The position numbers and the translations under genes were made by a program. A DNA stretch of 64,000 nucleotides from Bugula neritina. Its lineage: Eukaryota > Bryozoa > Gymnolaemata > Cheilostomatida > Bugulidae. Location of the stretch: the NCBI GenBank assembly GCA_964035545.1, contig OZ037768.1, forward strand, positions 419,501 through 483,500. Direction: 5' to 3'. Under the pieces are notes generated by a model. It ran no database searches. It was not told where the DNA came from and worked only from the letters and a program-made list of their open reading frames with translations. This document shows, piece by piece, positions 37,501 to 60,970 of the stretch (position 1 is its first letter; each line of letters begins with the position of its first letter).

Positions 37501-39361
37501 GAAGGTAAGTACTGTATACTGAGGGTAAGTACTCTATACTGAAGGTAAGTACTCTATACTGAAGGTAAGTACTCTATACTGAAGGTAAGTACTGTATACT
37601 GAAGGTAAGTATTGTATACTGAAGGTAAGTACTGTCTACTGTTGCAGAATCTCTGAAGATGATGTTAGTCCAGTTACCTGACTCCATGCCCGGGCTGATG
37701 GCAACGGAGGGTGACCGAGCTCCCCGCACCAGAGTGAAAGCTGAGCCTAAAGTTCCCCAGACTATGTCCACAGAAGCCGACCTGTCTGAGAAGTTGTCCT
37801 CCAAGTGCAGACTATCAGACCTGTCGGAGGGGAAGATTGGCAAACTGCAGGTCTTGTCTTCCGGAAAGATGAGACTTGTTCTTGGAGACATCATGTTTGA
37901 CGTGTCCCGCGGTGCTCCGTGCGGCTTCCTTCAGGTCAGGGGTCATGCAGTTACTATCACCGGCTTTCCATGTATCGATCTCAGCGAGATCGTTCCATGG
38001 ATCGATCTCCAAAGATCGATCTCAGTCGATCTGAGCTGGTCGGTCTGTGGAGCTCGAACTCAGATCGATCTCATGTCAATAAGACCATGGAAAGACGCCA
38101 GATCGATCTGAAAAGTAGAAAAATCTCTGCTCGCTAAAATGTTGTCTGCTAATGAAAATGATGACTTATTGTTAATTACTAAGCAAAGTACTTAATAATT
38201 AAGATAGCCACCTTTTCAGGTGGCAAAACTTTGACTTTCAGTACAATGATTAAGAAAACTCAATTATATGCAGTAAAAGGTAAAAAAAATGGGAGAATTT
38301 AAATTGAATTTAAATGACTATTAAAACTTAGTTTCATTAGCTATTTTCTTTGTAATTTTAAGCTTAACAGTGCTGTGAGTTTATTAATAATCTGCAAGAC
38401 AGCCACTAATTTTATATAAGCTGTCAAGCTAAAAAAATAAAATTAATTATTTTAAATTGGCCAAATTACCATACACTGAAAGCTTTGCTGCGTATAGTTT
38501 ATAGCTGGGATTAAATTTTAGACTACGACCATCTTGTTTACAACAGTAGTAGCTTTAATCACTCAAATAGGTGAACAAATTAGACTTTCAAAGTATCCTT
38601 CACTTAAGAGGAGGCAACTTCGCCGAGATCAATCTGACACTCTCATGGAAAAACGATCGATCTGAGCACATTTCTCAGATCGATCTTAGCGAGATCGATC
38701 TGAGATTGGTACATGGAAAGCCCGTGTATACTACTGTAGTCAAACGTTCAGTTAGATTGACTCCAATGCCATTTGAGGCGCTTCACATTTAAGCACCATT
38801 TATTATTATTTATATGGGATGATAGCTTCTTATGCAATAGACGTCTGCTAGTTAAATACAGCACTCCATCTTCACGTGCAGCTGGTGTCACTGTAGTTGG
38901 AGCATTCGGAGCTCCTGCAAATGTGACACCCTCAGTAAACGTCAAGCGTTTTATGGAGATGAATGAAACATTTTCAGTCATATATTAGCTGTGCAGTGAA
39001 TACTAGTTACGCAGTGAATACTGGACTCGGAAAAATGGATGCCCAGAGCGGTGTTGCTGATATATTTTAGTTTCCAATACGTGTTCTTTGTTTGACCTTG
39101 TTGTCTATGTCAGTTAAACATGTACTACAACAGAGTATCTCCGTATTTCAATGTATTCACTTTAACCACTGTTCTATGCCACTGTTGCTATATTCTTGGA
39201 GGGAATGCATTACCCGTCCCTTATTACAACTATTTCATCACTTGTAGGAATTAGTGTGTGTGGATACTGATGTTCCTGGAGACGGACAGATTGTATGTCT
39301 TGGACCAGTTACAGAGAAACTAGTTGTAGTGCCAAATATTGACAATCTGCTAAATACATGA
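34547..39361 (+). CDS. POLR3D: DNA-directed RNA polymerase III subunit RPC4
   Basis: Seven exons, 34547-34776, 34909-35072, 35381-35517, 35919-36000, 36175-36264, 37648-37934 and 39248-39361, give 367 aa (human 398). RPC4 pairs with RPC5 in the TFIIF-like part of Pol III, acting in termination and reinitiation of tRNA and 5S transcription. Diagnostic blocks: SKSTRLKS...RDLTLGGPQRKTFKPNI near residues 40-65; the basic linker with IQSQSIFEAGP (human IQSHSIFEQGP); ETQEILDQLLRDDFIDD; MLVQLPDSMPG; and the C-terminal domain LSEGKIGKLQVLSSGKMRLV...GAPCGFLQ. A Gly-run near 140 is unusual. Weakest point: the boundary between exons 2 and 3 (donor gtttga; acceptor at 35380), chosen because phase 1 matches. 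Intron 5 carries about 69 copied donors and intron 6 a transposon. Confidence 0.93.
35530..35900. repeat. 13-bp minisatellite, RPC4 intron 3
   Basis: About 28 copies of actagtatatata/actagtacgtata, beginning some 12 nt after the donor GAT-gtgagt and ending near the acceptor. Confidence 0.95.
36257..37640 (+). repeat. 20-bp minisatellite, about 69 splice-donor copies, RPC4 intron 5
   Basis: Exon 5 ends CATACTGAAG followed by gtaagtactgtat. The unit actgaag-gtaagtactgta is repeated about 69 times up to the acceptor gttgcag. Nearly every copy retains AAG-GTAAGT, the consensus donor; a few have GGG-GTAAGT. The array starts inside the exon and fills virtually the whole 1383-nt intron. Twenty is not a multiple of 3 and the frame meets a stop within two units, so use of a decoy would break RPC4. 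Confidence 0.97.
37958..38726. mobile_element. Non-autonomous DNA transposon, EnSpm/CMC-like, in RPC4 intron 6
   Basis: Terminal inverted repeats: left CACCGGCTTTCCATGTA at 37958; right end, read in reverse complement, CACGGGCTTTCCATGTA ending at 38726. TAT flanks both ends (3-bp target duplication). Both subterminal regions hold clusters of the palindrome AGATCGATCT and partial copies, in both orientations, as expected of transposase-binding repeats. No transposase ORF is present. TIR starting CAC, 3-bp duplication and subterminal repeats point to EnSpm/CMC; the family assignment is inference. Confidence 0.7.
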
Positions 39362-39557
39362 GCTCACTGGTACACCTCTACTAAATACATGAGCTCACTG
39401 GTACACCTCTACTAAATACATGAGCTCACTGGTACAGCCCTACTAAATACATGAGCTCACTGGTACACCTCTACTAAATACATGAGCTCACTGGTACACC
39501 TCTACTAAATACATGAGCTCACTGGTACACCTCTACTAAATACATGAGCTCACTGGT
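39351..39557 (+). repeat. 31-bp repeat including the RPC4 stop codon
   Basis: The last codons CTAAATACATGA and the following gctcactggtacacc are repeated about seven times into the 3'UTR. Confidence 0.93.
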
Positions 39558-39943
39558 GTTTGTTTTACTTTAATGTGAAAGTAGATACAAATACTACGTC
39601 TGTATGTAGTTGAGATGATAACTCCTAACTCACTATATTAGACTAAATTTTGTGGAAATAATAACTCTTACTATTCCCTTTACTGTAAGATAAAATGAAA
39701 AGAACTACTAACTCTCTTTGTAGTCAAGATATTACTTTCATGGTCATTTATTTTTCAAGAAGACAGGTTTACTTGCAACATGAGCTGTAATATGTTACAT
39801 TGTCTCCACGTAATAAGCTGTATTCTTATAATGTAATGATGACTTGACAGTGTACTGGTTACATCATGCCAGTCTAATTTGTGCTGAGGTCATAAATAAT
39901 TATTATACTTTTGTATTTTTTGTATATATTTTTGTATATTTTC

Positions 39944-39949
39944 AATAAA
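39944..39949 (+). terminator. Polyadenylation signal AATAAA of RPC4
   Basis: About 580 nt after the stop, followed by a GT/T-rich stretch. Confidence 0.55.
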
Positions 39950-39959
39950 TAGTTTATTG

Positions 39960-41672
39960 GCAATAATATTCTGCATTCTCACTTTTTTTTTAAAAAATCC
40001 ACAGTTGAAGTTGAACATGTTATACTAATAACTAAATTTTACAGTGGCCAAAGCCTTTTTTGGCTGTGAAAGCTAGAAATGGTATTATGTATGTTTAAAG
40101 TTATTGAAACCAGATATTATCTAGCTGCAACAAATACAGCAAGTTAGTATTTGTAGTTGTGCAGTTCAATTTTCTTTTCAGTTTTGCAATCTGTCTACTA
40201 CGAAAAGCAATGTATTATTAGAGAAAATATTATTCTTTTAGAGTTATCTTTCATATAATGTGAGTAGTAGCTCGACTTGTGAAAGGACAACTCTTTGGCA
40301 AGCTCAGCTCTTTACAAACGTTAAAAGAACCTTTTTCACTAACGTTACTGATGTCTCGAATATAAATAAGGATAATCAACTGATGTGATGCTCTGAAGAG
40401 ATACTGGACATGACGTCATTAAGCAATAAATCGTGCGAAGCGAAATTAAAGTTACAATAGCTATAACCGAGCGTATTATTTTCATTTGCTTTCCTTACTT
40501 TGCTTATAAATTTATGTTCAATTAAAAATTGCCACTGAAAGTTTCAACTTTCTGTGTCCTATCTCTAAGATTAAGTAATAATCTAACTGTTTTCTAATTG
40601 AATATAGCCGCTCACATACTAAAATGCAATGTGAATGTGAGCGAGTACAACAACTTAAACTTGAACTTTCACTTTGCGTTTGACTTTCAGTTTGAGTTTC
40701 AGTATGAGTATCATTAACACTCAATTAGTATGAGTTATGAGTATAAGTATCAGTATGACTATCACTATAAGTATAACTTGCTCGGTGTGATGATACTGCC
40801 AACTTTAAGTCTGTGTTTTATTGTAATTGTTTAATTATTAAATTTCATGGTGATACCGATGGTCGTGAGTCATCACTTTTCATTAACTTCAAGTATTACT
40901 ATTAGTATGACTGATCACCAGTTTAAAATCAAATCACATACAATTATGTTGCTTTGCTGAGTTAAAGGCTTTGGCTATTTTATTGGTAGCTGTAATAGTT
41001 GTAGTACAATAGCAGTTATTAATGGTGTACATATGAATCAAATGAAATATGAAAACTTTATTCGCTGATAATAACTGTGCTTTGCTGCAACTTCAATAAT
41101 AATGATAAGTATTTGTATGATTTTTTATATCAGTCATCAACAGTCGCAATAACCTAATTCAAAGTTTAGTTTAGAAACTAATGAATAGCTTAGTCAAAAA
41201 ATTTAAGTAAAGGTAAAATTATTGTGATTGTAAATAATTTAATTACTGTTTATGTTCAGCAACTATACTAAACCTAATACTCTATCATTAATGTGCTAAC
41301 ACTAATGCCAGTAAAGTCTATGTTAAGATTGGATGACAAAAATTATCTTGTGGAAAACTTGAATTAAGTTGGGTTCTGACTTCTGGCAGACCAAATGAAA
41401 AATATTCTCTGATTGAGGAATTAATTATTCTTGTGTTATAAAATTTCGTGCCAATACTTGAACGTTATGCTGTAATCTGTTTTCTTCTGTGCACTTGCTA
41501 ATGTATGTTGCCTATTTTTAGAGTTCTATAATATGTTGGTAGTTGAAACTACAAACTCCAAAAGATAACTATATGAGGTTAAGAAATCAAAGTATATATT
41601 CGACATTCACTGTGATACCTCGACGTATCCAAGTGATAAACTGTAGTATAGATTTAGTAGTTAAGAGAGACC
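39960..41672. other. Intergenic region and CUL1 5' flank
   Basis: No gene supported. Stretches of agtatgagtat / agtatgactatcac at 40690-40780 resemble the motifs upstream of RPC4. Confidence 0.4.
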
Positions 41673-53015
<11,343 letters not shown>

Positions 53016-53099
53016 TAATCTCGCCTAATCTCCTAGATTCTCATTCAGGTTTGTATGGTTAACTTTGGTAGTTCATTGCCCTCTTAACTGATATTGTGT

Positions 53100-53332
53100 G
53101 TGGTGTAGTAGTCCCTTATAGGGTAGTAGTCCCTTATAGGATAGTAGTCCCCTATAGGGTAGTAGTCCCTTATAGGATAGTAGTCCCTTATAGGATAGTA
53201 GTCCCTTATAGGGTAGTAGTCCCCTATAGGGTAGTAGTCCCTTATAGGGTAGTAGTCCCTTATAGGGTAGTAGTCCCTTATAGGGTAGTAGTCCCCTATA
53301 GGGTAGTAGTCCCTTATAAGATAGTAGTACAT
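53100..53332. repeat. 19-bp minisatellite, CUL1 3'UTR
   Basis: About 12 copies of gtagtagtcccttataggg. It starts about 85 nt after the stop codon and before the poly(A) signal, so it is probably transcribed. Its frames (YYPIRD, VVVPYR) are open by chance. Confidence 0.92.
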
Positions 53333-53827
53333 AATAATTAGAAGTGTGAAGTGCAAGTGGAATGTGTAGTAAGTAGACTATATAACCTGAGACCATCTCC
53401 CATTACAGATTGTGTTTCTGAGACCTTCACCTTGAGTCCACGATCTTCACCTTCAGTCCGTGACCTTCACCTTCAGTCCGTGACCTTGAGACTTTGTTGG
53501 CTGATGTGAAGTTGGCCGCTGCCTAGCAGAGGAGACTGCTGCCGCTAATAGATATTCTAATTTATATGCTGAAAGACATTACATGTTGACATGCTGACTA
53601 GATATAGTGTCTTGATTCTCTCCTTTACTTCCAGCTTCTCCGGCTCTGTCTTCAACTCCCGCTCTACTCTCTCACTCTCTACCACCACTCTCTCATTAAC
53701 TTAACAATCCTCTGTATTCCCATTCAGACTGTCATCTCTCCACTTCTTCTATAGTCTATATTATGTGTAGCTTTCTTTATATAGTGTTTGTACTGGTGCC
53801 ACTGGCTACATCTTTATTAGTAATGAA

Positions 53828-53833
53828 AATAAA
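53828..53833 (+). terminator. Polyadenylation signal AATAAA of CUL1
   Basis: First canonical hexamer after the stop (about 810 nt), followed by AT-rich sequence. Confidence 0.55.
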
Positions 53834-53839
53834 GAAATA

Positions 53840-56800
53840 CAGTTATAAAACCAGACTCACGGTTTCTATATTGTGTGGCATGCTCACCCAAAGTATGCAA
53901 TTATGAAATATAAATATCAGTTTTATATTTATTCCATGGATAAAAGCAATGGTCACTTTGATTATGTCTTACCAACCAAATAAAACTTTAGATAAAAGCG
54001 TAAAAATGTTTGGCTTTATTTGTATATAAGTCTGAGTTATAGTGTTTCAATTATAGTGCTTTGTTGTGATAATTGTTACATAAAAACCCAATTGTATATT
54101 GTATTTTAAAATGGCACAATTAAGCCACTCTTACCTATTTAAGAGAATGAGGTGCATGCTAGTGTTGGGGAAGTAGATTTTCTCTTCATTGACTTATTAC
54201 AATTTTGAGAAGAGTTCTAACAAAAAGGACAGCGAACAAGCTGCTAGTCCAAGTAATTATAGATTATCAAATGATTTAAAATTTGATACCGTTTTCAAGG
54301 TTTTTAATTGCAAGTTAAATCATAATCTGTTAAAGCTATTCCAGACATATAAAATAATTTACTAAATATTTTTTTGGTAAAGACCACAATTACTAATATA
54401 GAAACATTGCACAAAATGTTGTTGGGGAGATAAGTCCTATTTTCAGTCTTCGCATAGTGTGTACATCTTGGCAACTTCCGGGGCATGGAAAATATTCTTA
54501 TTGCTTGTAACTGCCATAGGTGTGGTAGTCTCTAGGATTCATAAACCATAGTTCAGCTACTTTTAAATAGAAAGATCTTTTCTGTCAGCTACAAAATAAA
54601 AAAAAAATGTTTGCGCCAGTTGTTGCATAATTTTCCTTAATACTGTACTGGACCTCTTGAACTTATTAGCAAGCTTGCTAACATGCTCAACCACGTGACA
54701 TGCTGTCACGTGACATTCATAGCAGGAAGTACCTGCAGCAGAAGAAGAGGCAATGAGGCGGCAGGTTATTGTGTTCATGTTACAGCTCTGTGGCTTTAGG
54801 TGAAGAAGGTAGGCATTCAAGTGGAAGTTGATGTATTCCAATTCAATGGAAGTAGGAATTAGTTATAACAGGCACGTGATTAACTAATTATTTTTGTACC
54901 TGCAGTCTTAATTTTCCTTTAAAATAAAATTGTTTTATTTGGTATTTAGTTTAAGTTAATTTCAATCCTCAATGCCATCTAGCTCTACTAATCTGTATGT
55001 GATTAAAACTAAAAATATAGATGTATAGGTATTAAAACTAAATACAATAAAATTATTTTTATACTGAATTGGCATAATTAGAGTTGCTACTTTTTAATTG
55101 AGCATATGATTAGAACACTCTTTTAGTGCTACTTAGTCTTATCAGCATTACTATCTGAATCATAATGATAATGACACTCACTCATTTTACATGCAGCCAA
55201 TTGGCAAGCTACTTGAAATGGAGAGCTAATCAATTATTATCATTATGATTAATATAAAACAATAAATATATAAATTATAAAAATAAGCCTACTAAAAGTA
55301 GGCTTACCAGTTAACTTACTGAAGAGTTGATAATTATAATACTAATGTAATAATAATACTGCAATAGCAGTGTTGATATAAATGTCTCCTTTAAAACGAA
55401 TTAAACTACTTTATAGCATAATTGACTTTACAATAAACTATACTTTACTATACTATATAGATCATAACATAATTGACATCGGTAATTATGTAGAAAAATC
55501 ACTTTAGACATGATAAAAATAGTGTAGTTGAATTTTTTCTCTTATCAACAGATACCATGCTATAGTTTTGTTATAAAACTGCCTCGTTTAGTTTTAAGCT
55601 GTTGACCTTTGTCCTATGAACAAGGGAATTATATAATAATAATAATATATGAAAATAATATATAATGCATTTCTGTTATATCTATATATAATATATAATG
55701 TAGTTTATGATATATCTATATATAATGTAATATATAATGCAGCTTGATCATTGCTTTACTTTCAATGGTATGTTAATTTTCATATTTGCACTGAACTGCT
55801 CTAACTACTATTATTAATTTAATATTAATTACAAAGAAAATGTCAGTGAAAATTGGTCACTTCGGGTTTTGATGGCTCATGGAAAATTGTTTATTAATTA
55901 CCTTTTTGTATAAATAATAGTTGCTATGAGTATTTTCTTGTGCAGAATTTTACTTCATGCTTTAGATCTGATCAGTCTGAAGATTCAGATTTTGGAATTT
56001 ATTTTCATGGAAGGCATCAATTTTTTTAGAAAACTATTTTTGAGAGCTGTTTTGAATTTTGATGGCCTGGACATGTTATGCAATTTTATAATTGCAATTT
56101 TTGCTGTCAACTTGGTTTGCTTGTTCTATGTGCGTACTAATTTCTGAGGCGACTAAAATCTAAAACAATGCAGTTCTTAAGGATTATAATCTCAAAGGTA
56201 ACTGGGGCCCAGGATTATTCATAATAGCCCTATACATGTAGTTACACTCATTTGAACTCATCTAATGAGATTTCTTGGTAAAATTAGTCCAATGAATTTT
56301 AGGGCCATCATCTCAATCGGCCGGCCTAGAGATGATGTTCCCCCATGATTTCGGATTATGCATTGTCTTTGCTCATTTTGTGGCAGCCATTTAAATGGAC
56401 TTTTCAAAAGCCGTAATAAATTATCTTATTATATAGTATTAATTAAACAAACCCATGCATTCTGTGAGGTAAAACAAAAACTGGCACTTGAAATGGTTGA
56501 ACTTTGATCTGTTTCTCCAAGCAAGTAGCTCAAGACAACACAGCATTTTAATTAATTATTTAGTTCAATTTAAGTGAAAACCCCGTCAAGTTTTTATAAA
56601 TATAAAATTACCTTTTGAAAGTATATACATAAAGTTAATAATTTCAAAAGCTGAGTTGCTCTCCCCGATGTATGTCAGCAGATCTTAAGGTCAGCAGCGA
56701 CAGTGTTTGGGCGGAGTATGAATGTGCTATTGCGTCAGTCAATATATCCTGAGTTAATGTAGCAAATCTTGATTTATTAGTGGAATTATTGTAATTTAAA

Positions 56801-59800
56801 ATACATATTTCAGCTCGGTCTGTGTACACCTCACATATTTGTGAATCCACAAACCACCAGACCAGTTGCCATCCAACTATTGGTTATTCACCTTCTAAGC
56901 TGTCATCTCTGAAGCCAATAATTTATTCAGCAATTGTTGAACTTTTTGTTCGAAAGATAAAAATACAATAAGCCAGAGTTATTATATTTAACATACTTTG
57001 CAAAAAAACTGCAAATGAAACTGCAAAAAATAAAGATGCTATTAAGGATGTATTTGATTATAGAATTACAATGACCAGTATTATTTTAATATTAATATAT
57101 AAATATAACCACACTAGCATTGTATTTATACCTTATACTTGATCATACCCAGCTTTTACTAGCAGTTACACTTGATCTTGTCATATTGTTTGGCTGCTAC
57201 ATTGGTGTGTGGTGTTGGTAATATTATATGGCTATCAACTAAATTTACCCAACCTTTATTGTAAGCACATAAAGAACTGCAAACAACCGCTGAAAAATAT
57301 CTCCACAATCGTGTAGACATGTGGCATCCAAGTAAAAGCAGTAAACTTAGAAATTATTTACCAAATTCGCAAATGTTTCTGCAGTAAATTGTAGGAATTT
57401 TCTATTTAGTTTGTAGAAGTTATCTGCCCTATAAATAGATAGCTTGTACGTTTTTGTAGTAAACCGCTTCAGCAGCAACTCTCAACTATATAATGCTACT
57501 TTCCACAAATCTGTGCTAATATTGAGAATATTGCAAATTTCAAAACTGTTACATTTTAACCTTTTAGTGACCTTGACATTGTTCAAGATGTATTATATGT
57601 TAACTTAACACCAGAATAGGCTCGATGGCTGAATTGAGTACCAGAAAAACTAAACTGATACCTGTAAGAGGCACCACATGGCTGATACCTGAATCATGCA
57701 CTTTAAATGCTGGCTCAGCACCAGTCTTGCGTATTGGCTGATGCAGTTTGAATGGAGTGTACCAAAGGAGCTAGCCTTCTACCTTCTCCTATATCAGTCA
57801 CAGCTCTGTTAATTCAGTTAGTTTGAGGTTTGAGGCTTGCAAGGAGCTTCTTCTAAGCTACTGATGCTAATCACCAATCTAATAAACTAGCAAATGCAAA
57901 TACTCCTTCTGCTATGACCTATCTAAAGGGTATCAGTTTACTTCACTTAGCTATGCTAGCTTGTCTTAGATTTGTCTTGTAGAAATACTGTTAAAACCTT
58001 TTATCCATACTATATATATGTCTCTCAATACTTTCTGATGTTTGACCAGTCTTTCAATTGTGCACTGTGTTTGCCTAACGCTACATCTCTCTCTTTCAAA
58101 TAGATAGCTCATTGTCATTAGCTAGGATTCCAATCTTCACTAATTAAACTTCTTTTTCTTGTGCTAAAGAAACTTCAATTACTTGATTGTAAATTACAAT
58201 AATTTTTACAAGAGCTACTGAAATGTAAATGATTTGTATTAAGTAATAAAAGTGTTCAAGTTTGAACTGCTTGCTAATTATGATAAGGGTGGGTCTGCAT
58301 ATTATTATGTAATAATTAGAGATTGTGGGTATGTCATTAGTTAGTTTTGATGTGCTCTGCTAATTAATGTCATGTCTTGAAAGGTGTTACCATAACTTAA
58401 TGTCAAGATTAACTGCTTGGAGAAACAGTGACACAATTACATTTAAATTCAGCAAAACCTACGGAGGAGCCACCAGTCGGTTTATTCTCACGCCAACAGT
58501 TTCTTTATCTTTTTACTAGACAGTAAGTCTGTCAGATTTCATGTTACGGGGTGCCATATCAATCTGTTACTAACAACTAACTCTTGAAAATATTGATATG
58601 CTAGTTAGTAGACTATTTTATAGAAATAATAATAAATCTTTTGGCATTTAGTCCACTGGCTTTCATGCATGGGGAGTTGAGAGGCTTCTCGGATATTTAG
58701 CCACCTAGACTGAATTTTATGCCAAAAAATTAAATTTTATCTCTGCTTGACATTCTAATAAATTATCATAATGCAGTGGTGACAGACTGACAAGGTGCTG
58801 GTGTGCCTTACTAAGATATTCTATTAATTGAACTGAGATTTACATTAATTGGGGCTACGAATGGGTCAAAAACTAAGCTTCAGCCACTGGTGATGAAACA
58901 TTACAATCAATTATTTAGTCAGATTGGCGCCTGTTTTTGTACTACTATGCAAAATGTTAAAATGTTATTGTTTAGATTTAATGTGTGACTATTAGCCACC
59001 CAAGGTGTGACACTGTTGCATAACATAATCCTAATTATATATTAACTTTCCATCTAATCATGTAATACTGTCCAAGTGTTACTAATCTGATTGCAGTTCG
59101 TGATTTGAACAAAACACATTTAGGCAATTTTTACAAGTGATTGACAATGAACTGTGTCCTATTGTTTGTGTTTGCTTTTACAGTCGTTCTTTCTTACAAT
59201 CTGCATTCTTACAGTAATTTATCAGTAAAAAGGTCTTTATGTTCATCCTAATGCATTATTGTTTGAAGTGGTTAATTCCACGGACAATAAACCAATGAGA
59301 GTCCGGCTCTCTTATTTCATTAACACGGAGTATATTAGTGAGTAGACCCAAAGCTCCAACTGTCACACATCATATGTTTCTCTTGCTGATTTATAGCACT
59401 CTTCACTCTTGTGTCTTTACTGTTTGTGTCATTTATTCTTGCAATAGCCATTAGCTGAACACATTTCACACGTTTCTTGGTAACTTTAAGAGTACTCTAC
59501 GATTTTATGCCTTTTAATCGGATATAAAGAAACTTGCATGATGTGAGGCTCAGAAACTGTCTCTGTGCTTGTATCAGGTGAGATATTTATTGGATTTCTT
59601 TTCTAAAACAGTATATAAAAGTATATATAATAATAATGCTCCAGGTAGATGTGTCAGTAGAAAGCTTGACTTGAGAGTCCATGCATATTATAGAGTTTTG
59701 CGTACCATAAAGAAAGACAGCCATGTTAAATGGAGGTACCATAGAGCTCTCATTTAACCTTGCATATTGCATTCAGGAGCAGTTTTGTTCTCCAATGTCA

Positions 59801-59981
59801 TGGAGTTATTTTTTTACAACTCTCATACTTTATAGTTAGTTTGTGTCGGCAAATATGTTGTTAAACTCTAGAGATTGTTTATTAGGAACACTTCAGAACC
59901 TGCCAGGAATAAAGTATCCTAGAATAGAGTCTAGAATTATGCCTAATGGTTGCACTAACACATAACTTTAGCACCTCACCA
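53840..59981. other. Intergenic, no gene supported
   Basis: Unique AT-rich sequence without recognisable exons on either strand. Near the right end a possible 5'-UTR exon ends at 59577 (gtatcag then gtgaga), with a CCAAT box near 59291. A small inverted repeat ATCATCTC...GAGATGAT lies near 56310-56335. Confidence 0.4.
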
Positions 59982-60906
59982 ATGGATTCCTCCCCAGCTG
60001 CAGAATTTCTAGTAGCTAAAACTGAGCCAACAGGTATTCTACTATTTTAATGTCTTGTCCAATATGTGAATATACATATTATATTGTAACATCCAGTATG
60101 AAAACAATATACCCTGGCTTATTACCATCCTCATATACAATCTTTGGTTATCATATAGGTGACTTAGGTAGAGCAATGGTAATACGTTGTTCAGAAATGT
60201 TCTATATATTGATTTTACTTGATTATGGTATAACATTTTATCTATTAACGAATATGTAACAATATGATAATTAGCTGCCAACTTCTTCTAATAGTTTGTA
60301 ACTTAGCTGAATTGATGCTTATCAAATATTAATGCTGCTGGTTTGAGTATGTAACTTTAAATAATATTTCAGCTTATACTAAAATTTGCAAAAGAAATTA
60401 TTGTTTGTATAGTTGCACAGAATAAATGAAGTTTTATTTAATAAATAAGCTGAGTGAGATACGGCCTGCCATCTTCTTACGTCTCTACTATCAGCTAAAA
60501 TAGTTTAATTTTATGGATTAGAGAGTTAATGCTGCCTAATTTTCGACAATTTACAATTTAAACTTATCAAAGGTGTAGAATATAGAGCTAACTGTGTAGG
60601 GGAGGGGGGAGGAGGAATTGTATTCTAAAACATGATGTCTTTGCTTGGATGTACTCACTACTTTATCTATAAATCATGTCTATAAAGAATATTTATAGAA
60701 CATATCTATAGAACATATCTATAGAACATATCTATAGAACATATTTTTATAGAAAGTATCTATTGATGATGTTTATTTTGAATATCATATCTATATAGAA
60801 TATCTGTAGAGAATAAATTTAGAAAATATCTATAGAGAATACCTATACAGAATATATATATACAGAATATATATATACAGAATATATATATACAGAATAT
60901 ATATAT

Positions 60907-60970
<64 letters not shown>

